This document shows positions 52,701 to 64,000 of a stretch of DNA of 64,000 bases, one piece after another. Under the pieces are notes generated by a model, which made no database searches, was not told where the DNA came from, and saw only the letters and a list, made by a program, of their open reading frames with translations. Numbering within the stretch: position 1 is the stretch's first letter; every line of letters begins with the position of its first letter. Where the stretch lies: NCBI RefSeq assembly GCF_000718635.1, contig NZ_JOBF01000007.1, forward strand, positions 231,725-295,724. Direction: 5' to 3'. The stretch comes from Streptomyces varsoviensis (lineage in GTDB: Bacteria > Actinomycetota > Actinomycetes > Streptomycetales > Streptomycetaceae). Made by a program: the position numbers and the translations under genes.

Positions 52701-54618
52701 CGGTGCTGAACTCCAGCACGCCGCCGATGCCCGCCGGCGCGCCGTCGGCCGGCGGCCGCTCCCCGAGCGAGAACAGCAGGTCGAAGCGGGCGACGCCGGT
52801 GCCGACGCGGAGGCCGGTGACCGTCAGGTCCGGCGCGGCGCCGGAAGCCGGGGCGACGCCGAAGGCCGGGGCCGCCCCCTTCCGGCTCTCCGTGGTGTTG
52901 GAGGTGTTGAAGGCCAGCATGGTCTGGAAGAGCGGGTGCCGGGACATCGACCGGACCGGCCTGACCACGTCGACCAGCCGCTCGAACGGCACATCCTGGT
53001 GCGCGTAGGCGGCGAGCGCCGTCTCCCGCACCCGGCCCACCAGTTCGGTGAAGGCCGGGTCGCCCGACACGTCCGTGCGCAGGACGAGGGTGTTCACGAA
53101 GAACCCGACGAGGTCTTCCAGGGCGTCATCGGTGCGGCCCGCGACGGGGGTGCCCACGGGCACGTCCGTGGAGCCGCTGAGTTTGGCCAGCAGAGCGGCC
53201 AGGGCGGCCTGGACCACCATGAACACGCTGGACTGGGTGGCGCGCGCCACCTCCACGAGCCCCGCGTGCACGGCGGCGGGGACCTCGAAGGCGACCTCGT
53301 CGCCCCGGTAGGTGGTCTCCGTCGGGCGCGGACGGTCGGCGGGTATCTCCAACTGGTCTGGCAGGTCGGCGAGTTGGCGCTGCCAATAGGCGAGTTGCCG
53401 GGAGATGGCGCTCTCGGGGTCGTCCTCGGAGCCGAGGATGTCGCGCTGCCACAGGGTGTAGTCCGCGTACTGCACCGGCAGCGGCGCCCAGCCGGGCGCC
53501 CGCCCAGTGGTCGTACGCGCCGTGTAAGCGGCCGTCAGGTCGCGGACGAGGAGCGGCATCGACCAGCCGTCCGTGGCGATGTGATGCACCAGTATCAGCA
53601 GGACACGCTCGCCGGGGCCGGTCTCGAACAGCCAGCCGCGCAGCGGCGGTTCGCGGGTCAGGTCGAAGGCGTGCCGCGCGGCCCGCGCCAGCTCGTCCGC
53701 GAGACCGTCCTCGGTCGTGGCGACGACCGTCAGCTCCGGCGCTGGCCCGCACTCCGTCACGACGCGCTGGTACGGGCCTTCGGCGTCCTCCGCGAAGACC
53801 GTGCGCAGGGTCTCGTGCCGCGCCACGACATCGGCGAACGCGGACCGCAGGGCTTCGGTGTCCAGCGTGCCGGACAGCCGGATACCGGTCGGCACGTTGT
53901 ACGTCGGGCTGGGCCCCTCCAACTGGTGCAGGAACCACAGGCGTTGCTGCGCGTACGACAGCGGAAGCCGCTCGGGCCGGTCGCGCGCCGCGAGCGGGGC
54001 CCGCCCGGCGGCGGACGCGGACTCGGACAGCGCGGCGGCGAGCGCCGCGACCGTGGGCCGTTCGAAGAGCTGACGTACCGACAGTTCGGTGCCGAGGGCC
54101 GTACGGGCGCGGGACGCGAGCCGCGTCGCGAGGAGCGAGTGGCCGCCCAGCTCGAAGAAGTCGTCATCGACGGTGACCCGCTCCACGCCGAGCACGTCGG
54201 CGAAGATCCCGCACAGGATCTCCTCCTGCGGGGTGCGCGGCTCGCGCCCAGCGCTCTCGGCGGCGGCGTAGTCGGGTGCGGGCAGCGCCTTGCGGTCGAG
54301 CTTGCCGTTGGGCGTCAGCGGCAGCGCGTCGAGCATGACGACGGCGGACGGCACCATGTAGTCCGGCAGCGCCTCCCCCACATGGCGGCGCAGCACGCCC
54401 GCGTCCGGCTCCGCCCCTTCGGCCGCCACCACATACGCCACGAGCCTCTTGTCGCCCGGCCGGTCCTCGCGCACCACGACGGCGCTGTGCGCGACCAAGG
54501 GAGAACGGTCCAACGCCGTCTCGATCTCGCCGAGTTCGATGCGGAAGCCCCGGACCTTCACCTGGAAGTCCGTACGCCCGATGTACTCCAGCTCGCCCTC
54601 GGCACTCCACCGCACCAG
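49723..54618 (-). CDS. NRPS cluster 2, C-terminal part: (A)-T-C-A-T-TE-MbtH
   Basis: Continuation of the frame that ends near 54618. Reading from there: end of an A domain ([21 protein letters not shown]), T ([14 protein letters not shown], about 156), C (HHIATDG, about 346), A ([13 protein letters not shown] near 840; pocket about D-V-Q-L-V-G-H-A-V, resembling the proline code DVQLIAHVV), T (about 1250), and a type I thioesterase with GWSIGG near 1404 and DSDHEGIM as histidine site near 1560. Directly after HEGIMV the chain becomes a 66-residue MbtH domain ([25 protein letters not shown]) to the stop. The TE loses its usual last helix at the junction. No start codon is appropriate: this is the second half of the gene entering from 60125. 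Confidence 0.88.
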   Translation of the reverse strand: MVRWSAEGELEYIGRTDFQVKVRGFRIELGEIETALDRSPLVAHSAVVVREDRPGDKRLVAYVVAAEGAEPDAGVLRRHVGEALPDYMVPSAVVMLDALPLTPNGKLDRKALPAPDYAAAESAGREPRTPQEEILCGIFADVLGVERVTVDDDFFELGGHSLLATRLASRARTALGTELSVRQLFERPTVAALAAALSESASAAGRAPLAARDRPERLPLSYAQQRLWFLHQLEGPSPTYNVPTGIRLSGTLDTEALRSAFADVVARHETLRTVFAEDAEGPYQRVVTECGPAPELTVVATTEDGLADELARAARHAFDLTREPPLRGWLFETGPGERVLLILVHHIATDGWSMPLLVRDLTAAYTARTTTGRAPGWAPLPVQYADYTLWQRDILGSEDDPESAISRQLAYWQRQLADLPDQLEIPADRPRPTETTYRGDEVAFEVPAAVHAGLVEVARATQSSVFMVVQAALAALLAKLSGSTDVPVGTPVAGRTDDALEDLVGFFVNTLVLRTDVSGDPAFTELVGRVRETALAAYAHQDVPFERLVDVVRPVRSMSRHPLFQTMLAFNTSNTTESRKGAAPAFGVAPASGAAPDLTVTGLRVGTGVARFDLLFSLGERPPADGAPAGIGGVLEFSTDLFDRETARTLAGRLVSVLTAVAARPDLPLSAVDVLEPAERRRVLEEWNDTALPVPEASLPELFEAQAARTPDAVAVVFEDAEVSYAELNARANRLARLLIERGAGPERFVAVALPRSIDLVVSLLAVVKAGAGYVPVDPAYPADRIAHMLADIAPVLVLTSEDAARALPPADADGAPRLVLDGPDLAAPTDGDGEGPAPDITAAERPAALLPDHPSYVIYTSGSTGRPKGVVMTVGALKNLLTWHAAELPSPPGTRVAQFTAVSFDVSVQEILSALLHGKTLVACPEAVRRDPERLVGWLERHRVAELHAPNLVIDALCEAAEERGARLPDLKRLVQGGEALTLGGAVRAFHGRGADRRLHNHYGPSETHAVTAYTLPEDVTGWPGVAPIGRPIANSRAYVLDGALRPVAPGTAGELYLAGAALARGYVARPGLTGERFVADPYGPAGTRMYRTGDLVRWNARGRLEYLGRTDHQVKVRGFRIELGEIEAALASHPHVARAAVAVHEAGPGGKRLVAYVVPAEGAAPSPGELREHVGAALPDHMVPSAFLTLDALPLRRNGKLDRTALPAPDVAAASSGREPRTPRETALCALFAEVLEVDRVTVDDSFFELGGHSLLAARLVSRVRSALGVEAAVRQLFAAPTVAEFAAALDAAASGASGAPGASGTSGASGQEADSHAVLLPLRTGGSRPPLFCVHPGAGLSWCYAALLAHIGPEHPVYGLQARGIGKPEPLPATVEEAAADYLAHLRAVQPEGPYRLLGWSIGGHIAHAIATELQRQGEEVELLAILDSFPMTWRHGESVPAEREIVAANLRGIGFPFEESELADGAFPVERYREFLRRGNYAMAHLGAEEILAMKDLWVNNTRLMWGFTPGRFTGDVMFFTAGRTAADILRRRGPETWRPFVTGEIRDHLIDSDHEGIMVEDAEGTYLVLVNDEGQHSLWPSFVEVPAGWTVALEESARQACLDYINEHWTDMRPKSLIAAMDGDAA

Positions 54619-57600
54619 GCGACGAACCGCTCCGCCGAGAGCCCCGGACGCCCGTGGTAACCACGCGCCAGCCCCTCGCCCGCGATATACAGCTCCCCCG
54701 CCACACCCGGCGCGACCGGACGCAGCCCGGCGTCCAGCACGTAGAGCCGGGTGTTGCGGATGGGGCGCCCGATCGGCGGCGCACCCGCCGCACCCGAACG
54801 GGAGAACCACGCCGCCGCGTACACCGTGGCCTCCGTCGGCCCGGGGACGCCGCTCACCAGACCGGCGGCCACGGCCGGCCGGGAGCCGTCCGCGAGTGCG
54901 AGCAGGTCCCGTACGACCTCGATGGAGCCGCCCGAGAGCAGCGGCCCGAACATCTCGAAGACGGAGACGTCGAAATTGAGGGACGTGGACGCCACCACAT
55001 GAGCCAGTTCCTCGGCGCCGAACTCCGCCGCCGCCCACGCCGCCAGATCCGCGACCTTCTCATGCGGCACCACCACTCCCTTCGGTACGCCCGTGGAACC
55101 TGACGTGTAGATCGCGTAGGCCGGGTGGAGCGGGGACAGCGCGGCGGCGCGGTCGGCGTCCGTGGGGTCGGCGGTCGGGCGGCCCTCGATGGCCCGCGTG
55201 GTCGGCGGGTCGTCGAGCACCAGCCGCGTCGGGCCGCCATCGCCCTGCGGCAGCCGCGACGCCACCTCCCTGTCCGTGATCAACAGGGCGGGCGCGGCGT
55301 CCGCCAGGAGGTAGGCGATGCGGTCGGCCGGGTACGCCGGATCGACCGGTACGTACGCCGCCCCCGCTTTGAGCACGGCGAGGAGGGACACGATGGTGCG
55401 TTCCGAGCGCGGCAGGGAGATCCCCACGAACTCTTCGGGCCCCGCGCCCAGCGCGATCAGGTGGTGCGCGAGCCGGTTGGCGCGCTCGTTCAACTCCGCG
55501 TAGGTGTACGCGACTTCACCGCACATGACAGCCGTCTCGTTGGGCGTACGGGCCGCCTGCGCCTCGAAGAGTGCGGGCAGCGTCGCCCGCGGCACCTCGG
55601 CCGCGGTGTCGTTCCACTCCTCCAGCACCCGGCGGCGCTCATCCTCGCCGAGCACGTCCACCCGGCCGACCGGCAGCTCCGGCGCGACCGCCACCGCCTC
55701 CAGCAGCCGCACGAACCGCTCGCCGATCCGCTGTACGGACGCCCGGTCGAACAGGTCGGTGCTGTACTCGATGATGCCGTTGATGCCGTCGGGCGTACCG
55801 TCGGCCGCCCGCCCGTCGGCGAGGGCGAAGCGGAGGTCGAACTGGGCGATGCCGGTGCCGACGCGGTGGCCGGTGACGCTCAGCCCGGGAAGCTGGCCGC
55901 CCCGCTCCCCCAGGGCCGCCCGCTGGTCGACGTTGTTGAACGCCAGCATCGTCTGGAAGAGCGGGTGCCGCGCCATCGACCGGGCCGGGTTGACCGCCTC
56001 GACCAGCCGCTCGAAGGGCACGTCCTGGTGCGCGTACGCCGCCAGGTCCGTCTCCCGCGCGCGGGCGATCAGATCGGTGAAGGAGGGGTTGCCGGAGGTG
56101 TCGGTGCGCAGGACGAGCGTGTTGACGAAGAACCCGATCAGGTCCTCCAGCGCGTCGTCGGTGCGGCCCGCGATGGGCGTGCCCAGGGGGATGTCCGTGC
56201 CGCCGGTCAGCTTCGTCAGCAGCGCCGCGAGCGCGGCCTGCATCACCATGAAGAGGCTGGCCCGGTTCTCCTGGGCCAGCGCCTCCAGGCGCTGGTGCAG
56301 GGCGGCGGGGATCGCGATCGGCACGGTGTCGCCGCGGTAGGACGTCTCGGCCGGCCGGGGCCGGTCGGTCGGCAGCCCCAGCTCCTCCGGCAGGTCGGCC
56401 AACGCCGTTTCCCAGTAGGCGAGCTGACGGGAGATCGGGCTTTCGGGGTCCTCGTCGGAGCCGAGGTGGTCGCGCTGCCACAGGGTGTAGTCGGCGTACT
56501 GCACCGGCAGCGGCGCCCAGTCGGGCGCCCGCCCCGTGGAGCGGCTGGTGTAGGCCGTGGTGAGGTCGCGCACCAGCAGCGGCGTCGACCAGCCGCCGTC
56601 GCTCACGATGTGGTGCACGAGGACCATCAGGACGTGTTCGTCCGCCCCCGTACGGAACAGCCAGGCGCGCAGCGGGAGTTCGGCGGCGAGGTCGAAGCCG
56701 TGGCGCGCCGCGCGGCGCAGCTCCTCCTCCAGCCCCGCCTCGGTGATGTGTACGGGCGTCAGCTCGGGCCGCGCGTGCCTCGGGTCCAGGACCCGCTGGT
56801 ACGGGCCGTCGGCGTCCTCGCCGAAGACGGTGCGCAGGCTCTCGTGGCGCGCCACCACGTCGCCGAGCGCGGCGCGCAGCGCGTCGGCGTCCAGAGCGCC
56901 GGACAGTCGGAGGGTGGTCGGGATGTTGTACGTGGCGCTGGGGCCCTCCAACTGGTTGAGGAACCACAGCCGCCGCTGCGCGAAGGAGACGGGTACGCGC
57001 TCGGGCCGCTCCCGCGCCACGAGGGGGGTCCGGGCGCCGCCGCCCGTGCCGATCGCCTCGGCCAGCCCGGCGACGGTCGGCGTCTCGAAGAGCCGGCGGA
57101 CGCTCATCTCCGCGTCGAAGGTGGTGCGGATGCGCCCGGCGAGGCGGATCGCGGCCAGCGAGTGGCCGCCGAGGTCGAAGAAGCTGTCGTCGACGGTGAC
57201 CCGCGGCACGCCAAGGACCTCGGCGAACAGCCCGCACAGGATCTCCTCCTGCGGGGTGCGCGGCGCGCGTCCGGCCTTGTCGACGCCGTATTCGGGGGCG
57301 GGCAGAGCTCGTCGGTCCAGCTTGCCGTTGGGCGTGAGCGGCAGCGCGTCGAGGGCGAGAAAGGCGGAGGGCACCATGTAGTCGGGCAGCGCCGCGGCCA
57401 CGTGCTTGCGCAGCGCGGCGGGGTCGGGCGCCGCGCCGTCCGCGGGGACCGGGTAGGCGACGATCCGCTTGTCCCCGGGCTGGTCCTCGCGCACGATCAC
57501 GACGGCGCGGGCGATGTCCGCACGGGCGGTGAGCACGGCTTCGATCTCGCCGAGCTCGATGCGGAAGCCGCGGACCTTGACCTGGAAGTCCGTACGGCCG

Positions 57601-60121
57601 ATGTACTCCAGGTCTCCCTGAGACGCCCAGCGCACCAGGTCGCCCGTCCGGTACATCCGCGCCCCGGCCGGCCCGTACGGATCGGCCACGAACCGCTCCG
57701 CCGTCAGATCCGGGCGACGGTGGTAGCCGCGCGCCAGACCGTCACCCGCTATATACAACTCACCCGCCACGCCGGGCGCGACCGGCCGCAGCCCGGCGTC
57801 CAGCACATACACGCGCGTGTTCGCGATCGGCCGACCGATCGACACCGCCCCGCCGGACGCCTCGACCTCCGAGGCCGTCGACCAGATCGTCGTCTCCGTC
57901 GGACCGTAGAGATTGGTCACCGACCGCCCGGCATTCACCAGCCCGCTCGCCAGATCGGCCGGCAGCGCCTCGCCGCCGACCAGCACCCGCACGGTCGACA
58001 GATCCGCTCCCGTCTCGGCGACCGCGTGCCACAGGCTGGGGGTGGCCTGCATGACGGTGGTGCCGGAGAGCTTCATCAGCTCGGTCAGCGCGGCGGGGTC
58101 CTTCACGGTGTCACGGGAGGCGAGGACGAGCCCGGCACCGGCCAGCAGCGGGAGGTACAGCTCCAGACCGGCGATGTCGAAGCCGACGGTGGTGACTGCC
58201 AACAAGCGGTCTTCTGAAGCTAGTTGGAATCGTGACTGCATCGAGGAGAGGAAGTTGACCAGCGCCGAATCCGGGACCACGACGCCCTTCGGGCGGCCCG
58301 TGGAGCCCGAGGTGTAGATCGCGTACGCCGCCCGCGAGGGCAGCGCGGCGGGCTGGGGGTTCTCCGCCGAGTACGCGCCGAGGTCGAGGCCCGACAGCTC
58401 CGCCTCGGTCAGGGTCAGGACGGGCCGCGAGTCCTTCAGGACGTAGTCGATGCGGTCCTGCGGGAACTCCGGGTCCACCGGCACGTACGCCGCACCCGAC
58501 TTCAACACCGCCAGCAGCGACACGACGAGCTCGACCGAGCGCGGCAGCACCACCGCCACGAACCGCTCCGGGCCCGCACCCCGCTCCACCAAATGCCGCG
58601 CCAGCCGATTGGCACGGGCGTTCAGCTCCCCGTACGAAATTTCCACGCCCTCGAAAACCAACGCCACGGCGTCGGGCGTACGCGCCGCCTGAGCCTCGAA
58701 GAGCTCCGCGACCGTCTCCCGCGGAACGTCGCGCGCGGTGTGGTTCCGCTCCACCAGCGCCCGCCGCCGCTCGGCGTCGGCGAGGACGTCGAGCCGGGCG
58801 ATCGGCGCGTCGAGGGCGGCGACGAGGCCCGCGAGCGCCCGGACGAACCGTTCGGCGATCGCCTCGGCCGTCGCGCGGTCGAACAGATCGGTGCTGTAGT
58901 TCAGCGCGCCCAGCAGCCCGGCGGGCCGGCCGTCGGGGCCGTACTGCTCGCCCAGGGTGAAGGAGAGGTCGAACCGCGCGAACCCGCTGCCCGTCGGGTG
59001 CTCGGCGACCGTGAGCCCCGCCGTCCGGTCGGCCGCCGCGCGGGCCTGGCTCTCGTCGTTGTTGTTCCAGGTCAGCAGGGTCTGGAAGAGGGGGTGCCGG
59101 GACATCGAGCGGGCCGGGTTCAGCACCTCGACCAGCCGCTCGAACGGCAGGTCCTGATGCTCGTACGCGGCCAGGTCCGCCTCCCGGACCCGGCCCACCA
59201 GATCGCGGAAGGAAGGGTTGCCGGAGAGGTCGGCGCGCAGCACGAGCGTGTTGACGAAGAACCCGACCAGGCCCTCCAGCGCGTCGTCCATACGGCCCGC
59301 GATGGGCGTGCCGATCGGCACGTCGTCGCCCGCGCCCAGCTTCGACAGGAGGGCCGCGAGCGCCGCCTGCGCCACCATGAACACGCTGGCGCGGCTCTCC
59401 CGCGCCAGGGCCACGAGCCCTTCGTGCACGGCGGCCGGCACCTCGATGGGGAGGGTGTCGCCGCGGTAGGAGGCGGTGGCCGGGCGCGGCCGGTCCGTAG
59501 GCAGCTCCAGCTCCTCCGGGAGCCCGTCCAGCGTGGCCTGCCAGTAGGCGAGTTGGCGGCTGATGACGCTGTCGGGGTCGTCCTCGGAGCCGAGGACTTC
59601 CTGTTGCCAGACGGTGAAGTCCGCGTACTGGACGGGCAGTTCGTCCCACTCCGGTTCGCCACCCGCGCGTCGGGCCGCGTAGGCGGTGAGCAGGTCGCGT
59701 ACGAGCACGGGGATCGACCAGCCGTCACCCGCCATGTGGTGTACGAGGATCAGCAGCACGTGGTCGTAGGGGCTCGTCTCGAAGAGCGTCGCCTTCAGCG
59801 GGGCTTCGGCGAGCGGATCGAAGGCATGGCGGGCCGCCGCCTCCAGCTCGCGACGCAGCTCCCGCGCGTCGACCGGGACCACGGTCAGCTCGGGGCAGGC
59901 GTCCCGCGCGTCGAGGATCACCTGGTGTGGACCTTCGGGGCCGTCGGCGAAGAGCGTGCGAAGGGTCTCGTGCCGCGTCACGACATCGGCCAGGGCGGCG
60001 CGCAGGGCCGACCGGTCCAGTTCCCCGGTCAGGCGCAGCGCGGTGGGGATGTTGTAGATCGCGCTGGGGCCCTCCAACTGGTGGAGGAACCACAGCCGAC
60101 GCTGCGCGAAGGACAGCGGAA

Positions 60122-60125
<4 letters not shown>
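54558..60125 (-). CDS. NRPS cluster 2, C-A(Gly)-T-C-A, frameshifted near 54618
   Basis: GTG at 60125 overlaps the previous gene's stop (GTGA). Domains of the 1855-residue frame: C1 1-440 (HHMAGDG), A1 about 475-930 with [28 protein letters not shown] and [12 protein letters not shown] (pocket D-I-L-L-L-G-L-I-W; glycine code is DILQLGLIW), T1 near 985 ([14 protein letters not shown]), C2 about 1025-1460 (HHIVSDG), A2 from about 1515. A2 ([13 protein letters not shown]) jumps in frame from GLVSGVP to [12 protein letters not shown], lacking about 45 residues that hold pocket positions, and then loses 46 bp after AERFVA, which shifts the frame; residues past 54618 are spurious. C domains are of the LCL kind; no epimerisation domain is seen. 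Confidence 0.88.

Positions 60126-64000
<3,875 letters not shown>

Noticed and set aside
49780..54660. 1626-codon plus-strand open frame
   Set aside because: It is antisense to NRPS cluster 2 and lacks any domain; its Gly/Arg/Val-rich composition is the usual mirror of GC-rich codon bias.

Overview
The window is very GC-rich. Genes are tightly packed with frequent ATGA/GTGA start-stop overlaps, many GTG starts and long perfect stem-loop terminators, and several gene families seen here are typical of actinomycetes (tandem IclR, StrR-type regulator, HxlR, YchJ, DUF427, large NRPS genes). This suggests a Streptomyces-like actinomycete. I saw no rRNA, tRNA, transposase or CRISPR array.

Left end (1-4.6 kb, minus strand). 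A DrrA-type ABC exporter (permease cut by the window edge, then the ATPase) lies beside a frameshifted MbtH-like gene, a SyrP-like Fe(II)/2-oxoglutarate hydroxylase and a StrR-family ParB-type activator. These look like the edge of a peptide biosynthetic locus. The MbtH remnant is almost identical in DNA to the 3' end of the NRPS gene 48 kb away.

Catabolic block (5.2-16.9 kb). A TetR regulator with its own palindrome converges on a coupled operon read as pcaI-pcaJ-pcaH-pcaG-pcaB-pcaD-pobA. It converts 4-hydroxybenzoate to protocatechuate and then along the beta-ketoadipate route, but pcaC and pcaF are not in the window. A divergent gene encodes two IclR repressors in one chain, and an MHS-family transporter follows. 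PcaB, PcaH and PcaJ carry unusual low-complexity insertions or extensions.

Housekeeping islands. 17-21 kb holds a zinc-type cation efflux protein, a Tat-exported phosphatase and a PAP2 phosphatase. 34.6-38.1 kb holds an NmrA-like/HxlR divergent pair, a YchJ protein and a cation/proton antiporter. 44.3-49.5 kb holds a SUKH protein, DUF427, a secreted phosphoesterase, an MFS transporter and a beta-propeller protein.

NRPS cluster 1 (21.3-34.5 kb, plus strand). An EntS-like exporter is followed by a stand-alone condensation protein, C-A-T, A-T, A-T, and C-(relic of the A C-terminal subdomain)-T-SDR. The genes overlap or nearly touch and end at a 21-bp hairpin. The architecture has three A domains for four carrier domains and ends in an epimerase-type SDR rather than a thioesterase; I do not recognise the product and regard this as the best candidate for an undescribed system.

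Oxidative cassette (38.1-44.2 kb). A flavin monooxygenase, a 2-hydroxyacid oxidase and an atypical P450 are divergent from an acyl-AMP ligase, with a perfect TGTGA-N6-TCACA site between them.

NRPS cluster 2 (49.7-64 kb and beyond, minus strand). A multimodular system reads (A)-T-C-A(Gly)-T, then C-A(Gly-like)-T-C-A-T-C-A(Pro-clade)-T-TE-MbtH. It contains three apparent deletions inside A domains, two of which shift the frame. They may be real decay or collapse of near-identical modules during assembly. The cluster continues past the right edge.
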